From Jacaranda mimosifolia (lineage: Eukaryota > Streptophyta > Magnoliopsida > Lamiales > Bignoniaceae): 64,000 nt of DNA. The stretch is taken from assembly GCA_018894105.1 (NCBI GenBank), contig CM032125.1, forward strand, positions 31,481,032-31,545,031, given 5' to 3'. The position numbers and the translations under genes are program-made. Shown here piece by piece: positions 1 to 10,617 of this stretch (position 1 is its first letter; every line of letters begins with the position of its first letter). Below the pieces are notes generated by a model, which searched no databases, was not told where the DNA came from, and saw only the letters and a program-made list of their open reading frames with translations.

Positions 1-295
1 TCGTTAGGGATTTCGTCATATAGAGACTCTCCAGCTTTGACCATAATCTTGCTAGCGTATTTTCCGTGGCGATCTCTCTTAGTATGTTATCTGCCAATGA
101 TAACACCGGAGTACCGTAAGCCTTTGCTATGAATTCATCCTTCTCCTTATCTGTCAGCATCTCTGGCAAGGAATCTCTACCCTTTAACGCTCTCTGTAAA
201 CCTTGTTGACATAAGAGGGCATGAACCTTTATCTTCCACAGCCTAAAGTCGTTCTTCCCATCGAATTTCTCTACCTCATACTTTATGCCTCACAT
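1..295 (-). pseudogene. Ty1/copia Gag N-terminus, partial and broken
   Basis: Read on the minus strand from 295 to the left edge, this gives an almost continuous copia-type Gag start: IKYEVEKFDGKNDFRLWKI, then a segment with LLCQQGLQRALKG, then ADNILREIA and LWSKLESLYMTKSLT. This is the usual N-terminal part of the copia-type Gag polypeptide (UBN2-like). The second codon is a TGA stop, probably from a serine codon, so this copy cannot start normally. It lies just downstream of a primer-binding site and an LTR, as expected in a retrotransposon. The rest of the element is beyond the left edge. Confidence 0.8.
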
Positions 296-304
296 CTGAT
301 CCAA

Positions 305-319
305 CTTGTTCCGATACCA
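305..319 (-). other. Primer-binding site of the left copia element
   Basis: On the minus strand it reads TGGTATCGGAACAAG. This matches the copia primer-binding consensus TGGTATCAGAGC, complementary to the 3' end of initiator tRNA-Met, with changes. It starts three bases after the inferred LTR end, which fixes the orientation and the LTR edge. Confidence 0.6.
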
Positions 320-322
320 ATT

Positions 323-1040
323 TGTTGAAACCTAGGAGGATCTATTGTAAAAACTATGAAATAACAGTAAAGTAATTTGATAAAATATGACAACACGATT
401 TAACATGGTTTGGTGATATGTCTAATCCTCCCGACAAAGAAAAGAAATTTTATTGATCTCAAATCAAAGTGACAAGTACAAATTTAAATCCCACAAATCT
501 CATAAGAGCATCTAACACCCTCGTTTTAAACTCCGTCTTGAGAAACTGACTCAAAAGCAGTAAAGAAATCATCGTGTTATGTCCTTGATTAATATTCCTG
601 GAAGAAAAATGCCAAATATGTACCCAAAAAACGAAGCCCAAGACTCGTGGGACTGCACCGCGCGCTAGGGCACGCATGACTTTTGCCTTGGCGCGCACAC
701 TACTGTAACGTGTTGAAAAAAATAGTCCACTTTGCCCCAGGGCACAAGATTTCAGTCTGCCACGCGCCCCGGCACGGCAACCTCGCACCAAGGCACAGGG
801 TAATTTGGCGCACGGTTACAAATTACCTCGAGCAGGGCACTCCTCGCTCCCGAGCGCACGTTGCGTCCCATGCTGCCCGTCTCCGCGCCTTGGTGCTGCT
901 GCCTCGCGTCCTGGTGCGCGGCGTTCTGCCAACGTACGTCGGGATGTGCTCTTCATGCCCATTTCGACCCTTTGCTCCAATTCGCTCTATTTTTCTTTCG
1001 GTTTTCATCAATTCAACTCAAATTTCAAGGCAAAATCACA
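323..1040 (-). mobile_element. 5' LTR of a minus-strand Ty1/copia retrotransposon
   Basis: The LTR is bounded on the + strand by TGTTGAAACC at 323 and ...AAAATCACA at 1040. On its own strand it therefore starts TGTG and ends CAACA, followed by the primer-binding site and Gag. It is about 718 bp with an unusually GC-rich stretch at 640-960. The partner LTR is outside the window, so the target duplication cannot be checked and the right boundary is inferred. Immediately to its right begins sequence shared with position 55846 onward. Short open frames inside it have no family resemblance. Confidence 0.6.
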
Positions 1041-1574
1041 ATTAGGATGGCAAAACAAAGTATTCTAGTCCTGATTTGTTAGTATATTAATCCTTGATAA
1101 TATAACTTTTCTGTTGTTTTTCCTCTGATTTCCACAAGCTGTCGGTCTGTCGGTCATAAATTCAATCATCCATAAAAAACTGATTAAATCATGTAATTAA
1201 GATTCAGACAAAACCTGTGTTGCAGAACGTGTGGACTTTATCGAATCCTAATAATTATGTCATGATCATGATAATAATCGTTAGTACTAAACATATCAAA
1301 GAAATGATGAAAGCGACAAATATTTTAGCAATTTTCCAGAACATGTAAAAAATTGTGTATGTATAGACAGTAGGGTCATTTCTTGAATCTAATTGCTGAT
1401 CACGATTTTGCTAACAAATCTTGCATTTCATCAGAGCCATATTCTTTAATTGATATCTCACCATCTTTCCCTATATTTTACATTATATATATGTGTGTGT
1501 GTCAGTGTGTGTGTGTATATATAAACTCCATTGACATCTGAAGAACTTGGCCTGGAAATCTTCAAAAAATTAAT
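1041..1574 (+). promoter_or_regulatory. Upstream region of bHLH pseudogene A
   Basis: This 530-bp stretch holds no gene. It is collinear with 55846-56360 upstream of gene C, with a few indels. Near the gene it has a TA/TG microsatellite (about 1482-1522) that could also supply TATA-like sequence. The matching tract in copy 2 is longer and purer. A weak match to 19550-19780 upstream of gene D is visible around a TCCTCTGATTTCCACAAG-like motif. Confidence 0.45.
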
Positions 1575-2814
1575 ATGTTTCCTTTACAAAATAGAGAGCT
1601 TCTTTTACAGGAGCCTTCAGTTCTTGAACCAGATTTTGTTACCAAAAAAAGGCAAAAAAGATCAAAATCAGGTTTGGAAAAGGGTGAAGAAACAAATGAC
1701 TTCAGTTTCAGGCAAATTATGCACAGAAATATTGAGAGGCAAAGAAGGAAAGAAATGGCTACTCTTTATGCTTCCCTTAGATCCCTTCTTCCTCTTGAAT
1801 ACATCAGGGTGAGTATAATTAAGAGTTATGACCCTTTTTAATTCCTTTTAATTCTCCTTTACAAAATATATAGCAATGATCTTCTCTAGGCGATGTGGCA
1901 AAATTGTTTGAAACCCAACGCATACATATATATATATATATATATTTATGTGGTTATGAATTGAATTGGATCTTAAATTTTAAAAATGAAATGAAATGAA
2001 ATGTTCAGTTTAACTGCATTTTATAAGGTTTTCGATTGAAAATGGGTTCAAAATGAATTTTAAAAAATAATAAAATAAATATATAATTTAATAAATCATT
2101 CATTATATTATAAATTTTTATCTTGAATAAGGTGCAAAAGATACAATAATATTACTATTATATGTCCTGTGAATTAATTTTTTTAAATAATTAAAAATGA
2201 ATCGGATAAAGTTTTTATTATTAGAACTCTTTTTAAAGCCAATCCCATACACTTTCGATTGAACCCATTTTCAACTCACATACTTAAACTTATATTGCAG
2301 TACTCAACTCATTTAGATCCAATCCAGACCTATTCAATATTTTTAATAATTAGGGAAAGCACTCAATCTCTGATCATATATACTCGAGGCCATAAATTAC
2401 ATAAAACAAATGGAAAGGGATATCAAAGAGTTGCGAATGCGAAGCTCGGGCAGTGTTAAGTTGCCCAATTGTGTAACTGTGAATTCTTGCCGAGATGGAG
2501 TTGAGATTTTAATCAGCTGTGGGATCAAAGAGGAAGATAATGGGTTTCCCTTATCCAGAGTGCTCATAGAATTGCTCCGGACAGGAGCACTTAATATTGT
2601 TAGCTGTATTTCTACTAAAGGAAGTGAGAGATTTCTCTGCAGAATCCAATCGCAGGTGAATTATAGGATTAGGGTTGTTAATTTACGGAATAATTATAGA
2701 TTGCATCATTTATTTTAAGCTTCATTTGATCACCATTTGCAGGTTAATGATCTGACATACATTAATCTGCCGGAGCTGCAAGAAAGACTGGCCAATGTGA
2801 TCAACTTTGCTTGA
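1575..2814 (+). pseudogene. bHLH transcription factor gene A (type 1), disrupted
   Basis: This is a near copy of gene C. Exons by homology and splice signals are 1575-1808 (78 codons), 2354-2655 and 2743-2814. Exon 1 encodes an intact basic region ([17 protein letters not shown]; the H-E-R contact residues are present) and helix 1. Exon 2 differs from gene C in two ways. Two extra bases in an AT run near 2376-2382 shift the frame and give TAA at 2393, ending the protein after 91 residues, before most of helix 2. A 45-bp in-frame deletion with GAAG at both ends removes the linker before the ACT-like domain. Frame is open again from ATG 2410 through exon 2 and exon 3. It is probably a pseudogene; a truncated bHLH peptide is possible. 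Intron sizes (545 and 87 bp) match gene C closely. Confidence 0.8.
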
Positions 2815-3189
2815 AATCTTTTATTTGGAGTGATCTTAAATTAGCTATCATGGGAATAATCTTTCAAGATGGGATTAAAGCTTGAAAGTTTCTTCTTGGG
2901 ACTTCATCTTATGTTTGGATGTTGGAATTCAATCCGGAAAATGTCAAATGATATAATTTTATGTCTTTATTATCTTTGTATTTTTATATTTTCCTTTTCT
3001 ATTTTCTCATTATTTTACTTGGTCATGAATATATAGTATTATTCCTAGAATTATTATATACATTAGTTGTCCTAGTTGTATATATTATGCTTTTATCAGT
3101 ACACCAAGCGGATCAAAAGATTTATGACCACGTGAGCGCGTCACCACTTCCAATTATTAATGTGTTTATTGAAGCGAGTTATACTCCAT

Positions 3190-3834
3190 CACTAGCTAGG
3201 CGCGGGCTGGTGGCAAATGACATTCAGGCCCAAATTGTCCTCAAATTGTCAAATTTCAGGAGTTAGTGTATTAATTTTGCGCCCCAAAAATATAAAGTCC
3301 TAAACTGCCAAAAAGTCATATATACAGTCTTAATTTTGCAATTTTGCCTAAAAATTTAAATGACGTGGTGCCTTTTTTTTTTTTTGAGGTGGCGGTCTAC
3401 ATGGAAAGGGGGCCAAGCTTACTAGGATTGAGCTCACCGGATTTTATTACATGTCAGCGCCACATCAGCGACACGCAAGCATCATCGGCGTTGATTGTGT
3501 TTTTCTATGATCGCGGTCTTTTTTTTTCAAATTTTTAAGAGTTTTGGTCCTAGTTTACTATGATCCCAAATTTCTGTCCTATAATGCGAAATGACTATAG
3601 TTACAGTCCTACTTTTGCAATTTTTCCTATTAATTTTCATATAGATAATACATAACTAATCTATTGCACTTTAAAAGTATAATGCTGCGCATTGATAATT
3701 AATAATTTTTGTTGATTATAATTAGAAAAATATTATATTTACTACAAAAATCCATAGTTATATTTTGTAGCTAGAGCTACAAAATTAATTTCGTAACAAT
3801 TTTTCCATAGCAAATACTTAAGTTTTTGGTAGTG
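3190..3834. mobile_element. Small CACTA-type MITE, overwritten inside
   Basis: The ends CACTA (3190) and TTTTTGGTAGTG (to 3834) are flanked by CAT on both sides, a 3-bp target duplication. The same element is at 58009-58384 in copy 2, with the same flanks. Here the left part is replaced by unrelated sequence (about 3197-3630) resembling the MITE at 48446-48783, with the same right-end motif CCTACTTTTGCAATTTTTCC. The CACTA element therefore predates the segmental duplication and the inner insertion does not. Confidence 0.6.
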
Positions 3835-4163
3835 CATGAATATCTCTGAGCAAAAACAAAAACAAAAACAAAAAAAGAAATTACAATTTTGATTGCATGA
3901 AGACAATTTCCTTCCCCAACTTAATGCTTTCTTTGATGTCATGTTCAAGATTACAATAGAAAAAGTATTGATTTGATATTTTACAATATAAAATATCTTA
4001 TCTTAAAAAATGAAATAAAATACGTCATTCTCTTCTAAATTAAAATCTAATCATCTTCAAAATAAAATCAAATATTTATCACTTTCCACAACCGCACTCC
4101 TCAAAATTCACTATTCCTAAAAAGTTTTTCAAAATTCCTAAAATAAAACCAAACAAACTCTTA

Positions 4164-4676
4164 GGGCTGGATTGGTTATACTTTTATTTTCATTATCTAT
4201 TTTTATCATTTTCAAATGTGTTTTCATTTTATCATTATTTTGCATGTGGAAATGAAAATGTAATTGATTAGTATTACGAAAATTTTGAAAAAAGATGAAT
4301 TGAAAATAATATTTTAATGTAATAGTGTTAAATATTTTAATATAATAGTAATTGATTGTGGGCCCTATTATCTTGAGGACATAGAAAAAGAAATAATTAT
4401 TTAATAAGTTAGTGGATAATAATGTGATAGAGAATTAGTATTAAATTTTATATGGGTCCCAATATCTTAGAATGATAGAAAAAAAATTAATACTTAATTA
4501 ATTAATGGATATTAAATATTTTTAAATTAGTAGCTATTATAAGTGTGAAAATAATGGTATATAGATATGAAATGAAAATGATGATGTTTCCATTGAAAAT
4601 AACACAATCACATTTTTTATTTTTGGATTAATATAAAATAAAAAAATTATATTGTAGAACAGAAACAATCCATCAC
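4164..4676. mobile_element. Tourist-like MITE with TTA target duplication
   Basis: The ends are GGGCTGGATTGGTT and, inverted, GTGATGGATTGTTT. They are flanked by TTA at 4161-4163 and 4677-4679, as in PIF/Harbinger-type elements. A collinear copy sits at 58719-59289, so the insertion is older than the duplication. It has no coding sequence. Confidence 0.5.
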
Positions 4677-4679
4677 TTA

Positions 4680-5465
4680 TTTACCTAGATTGTAACCTTT
4701 TCAAACATCCAAGAATTTGAATTTATTGTCAATAACCGGAAAAGTTGTCAGGGAAGAATTACCCCTTTTTTATATATAATTAATTAATAGAATGGAAAGT
4801 TAAAAGGCACTTTTTATGTCAAAAGTGAAAACCCAATATGTTAACATCCATGCCCTTGTCCCCTAGCTAGTTAGATTTTTTGATAAAAAAAAGAAAAAAA
4901 GAAAAAAAGAAAAAAGGAAAAAAAAAATCTAGCTAGCTAGATTATTTTGGGTATCATGGGTAATCGTATGGACAAATGTAGTAGTTGAAAAGTTCTAGCT
5001 AGTGAAATTGGCTAACTAAATTTTGAATTTATATTTTTTTCATGAATTTAAAGTTTTGAATTTCATTTTATCACTAATTAATTAATTAAATTTTAATCAA
5101 ATCGGACACAAATTAACCTCTCAAGCGGTTTGATATTTTCTACACATAATATATTATTTTTTAACTACTAAAATAAAGCTCGAATCAAGTTTTAAATTTG
5201 TTAAATGAAAAAAAAGGAGCTTAACTTGATTTGTTTTGCTTTACTAATTAAACTCAGACGAATTTTAAATAATTGATTTTAAATAGAATATCGAATAATT
5301 TGATTATTTTTTTAATCATGCTGGAGATTGACAGGAAAAATTGTTAAGAAAAGAATTGAGTTTCTACCATAATTAATAGCTAGAAAAGAAAGAAAACATA
5401 AAAAGGGAACCTGAAGAGCCAGAAGCAGCCTTTCAAAATTTAAAGAATAGACACTGTTGCATAAG
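4680..5465. other. AT-rich spacer, no gene
   Basis: Non-coding. It is collinear with 59290-60420 of copy 2 apart from copy-specific insertions. It contains A-rich tracts near 4890-4925 and repeated CTAGCTAG motifs. Part of it (about 5150-5350) is also recognisable at 31861-32420. Confidence 0.5.
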
Positions 5466-6173
5466 TAGGGTAGTCAACGGGTCAAATTTGTATCTAATTT
5501 GTCATATTTAAATGCAAATTTGATTATCAAAATTTATGTTTGAATCCGACTCGATACCCTATAGTATCTTTGTTAGTAAGTATCATATTCGAATCCGATG
5601 GATATCTGAAATCTGATAAAAAAATCCAACCCAATTTAATATTTTTTTTTCTTTTCTTTCTCCTTTTGGATTGTATAAAATATTGTATTTATAAAGTAAA
5701 TGTGTATCATATTTGAATTTTTAATAATTTTTTATTATATATTAGTCCAAAAGTTAAATATTTGAATATTAAATCCCTATTTCACATTATATTAATGTAT
5801 AGATAAAATATTATACATTATTATATTTGACATTTTATCAGTATCCCTCTTATTTTTTTGGCTAAAGACTCAATATTAATAGTATATATAATATAGATGT
5901 TAATATACATATTAGTTCAACATAATATATAGATTTTATTTTAAAATCTTTATTAATATTACATACTATAGTATTAATTTAATAAAAAATTATTAAAATT
6001 CAATTTTGGATTTTTAACGAATCAAATTGTTTAATTTCATATTGGATCTACTTATTTCAGATTACGGATATTTATAATCGATTCGATCAGATATTTTAAT
6101 CGTATAAAAATTCTAAAGTTTGGATCGAATTCAGATCGGATTTGGATTAAAATCCGATCCATTGATAGCCCTA
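5466..6173. mobile_element. Non-autonomous hAT element, copy 1 only
   Basis: The inverted ends are TAGGGTAGTCAACGGGTC and, complemented, TAGGGCTATCAATGGATC. The flanks GCATAAG (left) and GCATAACG (right) fit an 8-bp target duplication with one lost base. Copy 2 has an uninterrupted TTGCATAACGTAATGC at about 60415, the empty site. The element is 708 bp with no transposase. Confidence 0.75.
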
Positions 6174-6253
6174 GCATAACGTAATGCATACATATATATT
6201 TGCATACATATATATTTGCATATATATATATATATATTTGCGTGTGTGTGTTA

Positions 6254-6573
6254 GGGTTTGTTTGTTTATAAATTGGAGCATTTTTTCAAAATATTTTGGC
6301 AAAATAATTTTTGGAAAGTGGGATTAGGGAATGTAATGGTTGTTTGTTTGTGTTTTGGGAGGAGATAAGATATCACATCAATAACTTTTTGTTGATGAAA
6401 TTGATATTTTAAATTGGTGACAAAAAATGGTGACGCGCTCACGTGAAATTATGAGAGGTACTTTGAGCCTTTTTGGGCGTATTTTGGATAGTGAGATTGG
6501 AGAATGTAATGAGTTGTTTGTATGTATTTTGGGAGTCGGAAAATATTTTAACAATTTACAAACAAACAAATCC
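6254..6573. mobile_element. Tourist-like MITE, copy 1 only
   Basis: The terminal inverted repeats are GGGTTTGTTTGTTTATAAA and, from the right, GGATTTGTTTGTTTGTAAA. TTA flanks both sides (6251-6253, 6574-6576). It is 320 bp and absent at the matching place near 60470, so it arrived after the segment duplicated or was lost from copy 2. Confidence 0.65.
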
Positions 6574-7145
6574 TTAATAATTGAATTCTTTGATGAGTGA
6601 AAGGTACATCTTTCCATTTTCGGAAAAAATAATCGCGCAAACATTTACCAGTTTTAGATCAATATGAGCATCTAATAGCACCAAATATATTTTAAAAACT
6701 AATAAAAGTTTATAATCTATTTTAGACAACTATCAACAACTTATGATTAATTAATTGACTAATATTAAAGTACCCTACATGAGAAAAAAATATTAATGCC
6801 AAGATATTCTTTTTAATGCCAAGATATTACATGATAGTTTTAATGATTTCTTAATATATATATATATATATATATCCTTAATAATTGAATTCTTTGATCA
6901 GTGAATCGTATATCTTTCCATTTCGGGAAAAAATAATAGCGCAAACATTTACCAGTTTTAGATCAATATGAGCATCTAGTAGCACCAACTATATTTAAAA
7001 ACTAATAAAAGTTTATAATCAATTTTAGACAACTATAAACAACTTATGATTAATTAATTGACTAATATTAAAGTACCCTACATGAGAAAATAATATTAAT
7101 GCCAAGATACTAAATGATATACAGTTTTAATGATTTCTTAATATA
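6574..7145. repeat. Tandem duplication of a ~304-bp intergenic unit
   Basis: The block starting TTGAATTCTTTGAT at 6581 recurs at 6885 and includes CATTTACCAGTTTTAGATC in both. Copy 2 has one unit (about 60480-60740). A diverged relative lies at 33155-33360. An (AT)n run separates the units. Confidence 0.65.
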
Positions 7146-8412
7146 TATGTTGCAATTATAATAATTTTTGTAAGCTCAATGATGAAAAAAAATTAATATG
7201 CATGATGAGTGATTATTAAAATTATTATGATATAAGAATTATGTGTATAAGTTTTAGGTATTGACATTAATGATATATATATATATATATATATATATGA
7301 CAACTACTAGCAACAAAAATTGTCGCAAATTATATATTGTGATTATATTCATGTTGTCATTGATCAAATTGTTAGCATGCACATGACCAATTATTAAAGG
7401 TAATGATAATTAACTAGGCATAATTGATATTATCACTATCATATTCATTAAAATCATTATGTTTGAAGTGAAGATAAAAAAAATATCAGTTTTATCCTTA
7501 ATGAGCCATGATCCCCTTCTTTTTGTCATTGATTAGGTCTAATTTCATCGTTCTTATACTTATATGTGTGAGGTAATGTAAAAATTTATTTTGTTGTAGT
7601 AATGTCATCGTTCTTCTCAACAATCCTAGTAATTTGTAGTAGTTCATAATGTAGAAGTTTACGTTGTTCTATGATTGATTTTTTTACCTTGAGTCGACCT
7701 CGAGTATCAATCAAACCAAAATCATGTTGGAGGCGATCAGTACTAAACTTAATTCAATGATAAATAGTAATGTAAATGGAACTCGTTTTTTAAAAAAAGA
7801 AAAAAAGAAAGAAAAAACCCACTAGGAAGATGAACAAGGGAAGTGCAAATGGCACGTGAATTATCAAGATCACTTGGTAAAATTTTTCCACAAGCTTTTT
7901 ACTTTTTAATGGAATCTCACGCAAAGCGAAAATAAATTAAAAGCTATAAAACTAATAAATTTGTGATCAAATACGTCCAAGAATAAGATATCAATATCAT
8001 AAAATCCGACAAGTCAAATGAAAATCTGTTAGCTTACTGAATTATTCGTGGTCAGGTTATCTAAAATTTTTTATAAGTTTTATCAGATCAAAAACTATTA
8101 GTAGGTAAAGAAACGGGTCCACCAAATGCGAATTAGAAATCCTGCCGGGTTACGTTTTTTCTTATGCACACAGCACATGTTGCTAACTCAACAGTTGCAT
8201 CAATATATATAAAATTGGATCACTTTCTTAATTATATCAAGAAATTTCAAGAATCCTTTTCATTTAATTAAACTAATGCCCATTATTAATTATAACAATC
8301 CCCGTCTAATGCAAACCCTAATATATAAATCTGCCTTCTTTGTTGAAATAATTCCACACCCTTCACTGAATCATTACCAAAAAAATTTTAAAAAAAAGAG
8401 TCAGTTGAAAAA
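7146..8412 (+). promoter_or_regulatory. Spacer and promoter region of bHLH gene B
   Basis: No gene. It contains an (AT)n run near 7275 and an AT-rich block. It also holds a region conserved with copy 2 directly upstream of gene E. A TATA-like TATATATAAA at 8204-8213, about 200 bp before the ATG, is nearly conserved at about 62783 in front of E. An initiation site cannot be placed from sequence alone. Confidence 0.4.
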
Positions 8413-10617
8413 ATGGACAGTAATTCTTGCTCATTTTTCCCATTACAACAAGATGACGAATTTTCCATCCCTTGTCCAGGTCCGACAATATGGGATGTTG
8501 GCTTGGACGATCATGTTTTATATCCTGATGCGCCAAAAGATGAAGGAGTTTATTTTGGAAATAATAAAAAAGGAAAACTTCCTGAAAAATTAAAGGAGAA
8601 TCGAGGTGGAAGTGAAAATCAGGAGCTGCAGAGAAAAAGAATGCATCGGGATATTGAGAGGCAAAGGAGGCAAGAAATGGCCACCCTCTATGCTTCTCTC
8701 CGTTCAGTCCTCCCTCCTCAGTATCTCAAGGTGAACTAAAGAAGAATTTTCCTACTTAATTTCGTTAGGGTTTTTCTTTTTTTAAATTTATAATGAAATG
8801 CTAGTTTGCATTATATGATCTTGCTATTTTAAGCTTAGCTTTGATCATCGTTAATTCTTCGGTTTCTGTATGGTTATATATACATATATATATATATATT
8901 GTGATGCGAACCTGAATGTTCACGTATAAAAAATACTTTGAATGTACCATGAAATCACCGTTTAATGAGCTAAAAACAAGATTTAAATTTTTTCGGGTAA
9001 TCCCAGGTGTAGAGAGGCTCAGTGGCTGTTCGGTATTAGAAAAAGTGCTAATTGGTTTTTCGTGTAGAGATGAAAATATGTTTGGATGATTTAAGTGAAA
9101 ATTTAGTTTATAATATTTTTTCATGATAAGATGTATTTGAAAATATGTGTGTATATAAATTATATAATGTATTTGAAATTTAAAAAAAAAAAAAAAGACA
9201 TGTATGCTGCCAACTAAGCAAGAAAAAGACAAAAAATATCTACTAGGCAGTCCAACGAGGTAGAAACAAGAAATGTCCACATGCCCAGTATGCCACGTCA
9301 CATTTTCCGGCGAGTTTCGCCAGCTCCGGAGAAAAAGGACAAAAAATGATAATTTTTTAATACTTATAGGATTAGAATTAATATTATGCAATTTATAAGA
9401 CGAAAAATCAAATGAGGTAAAGTTACAGGACAAATTTTGTAATTTTGCCTACCATGTCAGCAGCCAATGTGGTAGAAAACAAGTAATGTCCACATGCCGA
9501 GTGTGCCACATCACATTTTCCAGTGAGTTTTACCGGCTCCGGCGAAAAAAGGATGAAAAATGACAATTTTTTAATACTTATAGGACTAGAATTGATATTA
9601 TGTAATTTATAGGATGAAAAACTAAATGAGGTAAAGTTACATGATGGATTTTGTAATTTTGCCAAAAGATATGTATGTTTCAATATTGTCGTAGTAATTT
9701 ACGAGACTTTATATCAAATTTAGATTTTGTCGGATGTGGTATAGGATAGTAGGATAGATTTGAAAATAAAAATTAGTATTTCCTGTGAAAATGAACCAAA
9801 ACAAAAGTATTTCCAGTGATGAAGATATGGAAATTGAAAAGATGCTTTTCAAAAAGCCATCCAAACGGGCTCTTAATACGTCTTATATGATTCTGAATAC
9901 TGAGTATAGTGGTTTCTTGTAACCTGCCTAGTACTTTCACCCCTTTTTTTATATCTATTTTGGGCACTTCTTTAGGTCATTCAAAGCGTGGTGAGGCTTA
10001 AATACTTTGCATATATATCATTTTGAACTCTGATACATTAATTTGCCCTAATACTCTGAATATATAATATTTTAAGGGCAAGCGCTCCGCATCAGATCAA
10101 ATTGATGAAGCTGCAAAGTATATAAGAAATCTGCGGAATAATATCTGGGAACTTGGGATTAAGATAAAGAGACTATGCATAAATGAATTACTCGACTCTG
10201 AAGAAGGAAGCTCTGGCAAGACTTTGCCTATTGTTGTAAGAGTTGAACGATGTTCAGTTGGTGTTGAAGTCTTGATCAGTGGTGATTTCATGGCAGAAGG
10301 ACTAATCCTTCTTCCCCTATCTAGAATCCTCCAACTGCTGCTTGAAGAAGGGCTTATCGTCGTCTGTTGTAAACACAAAAGATTTTGATGGAAAGTTACA
10401 TTATGTGATCCAATGCGAGGTATAAAAATATTACATATGAAATCAAATTAATAGCTAGGTTTCTCAATGTCGTCCATGATGATTCATTAATTTAGGTTAT
10501 AATTGTTTGGTTATGTGTTTTTCTTAGGCCCACAATTATCCTGCTGTGAATCTTCAAATGCTGCAGAGAAAGCTGGCTTCTATGATCAACACTTTGATGA
10601 TAGATGTCAAGCTGTGA
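8413..10617 (+). CDS. bHLH transcription factor gene B (type 2), C-terminal frameshift
   Basis: Probable nuclear DNA-binding bHLH protein of the bHLH36/118/120-like group. Exons are 8413-8730 (106 codons), 10077-10419 and 10528-10617, with GT-AG introns. The basic region [18 protein letters not shown] has H78, E82 and R86, the residues that read an E-box in this superfamily. Helix 2 ([17 protein letters not shown]) opens exon 2 and an ACT-like domain follows. At 10371-10373 an AAA run appears to have one base too many: the frame used so far ends at TGA 10386 (209 aa). The next frame stays open through TGCGAG and the splice donor, and exon 3 then continues to TGA 10617. The product is therefore either short by about 40 residues or the gene is newly broken. 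Intron 1 carries a transposon fragment. Gene E is its duplicate. Confidence 0.75.
9145..9663. mobile_element. MULE arm fragment in intron 1 of gene B
   Basis: Two tandem ~225-bp units match the right arm of the element at 12303-14786, including the shared stretch AATACTTATAGGACTAGAAT and the end TTTGTAATTTTGCC. The flanks (GAAAATATG left, AAAAGATATG right) resemble a 9-bp duplication. The matching intron of gene E at about 63870-63890 reads straight through TTTTTTGAAAAGATATG. The insertion is therefore specific to gene B. Confidence 0.65.

Noticed and set aside
683..1082. Overlapping open frames in the GC-rich part of the left LTR
   Set aside because: Several frames on both strands are open at once in GC-rich LTR sequence; no family match.
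8801..9433. 210-codon minus-strand open frame
   Set aside because: It crosses intron 1 of gene B and a MULE fragment; the translation derives from repeat sequence (parts recur in frames at 9423, 12302 and 14367).
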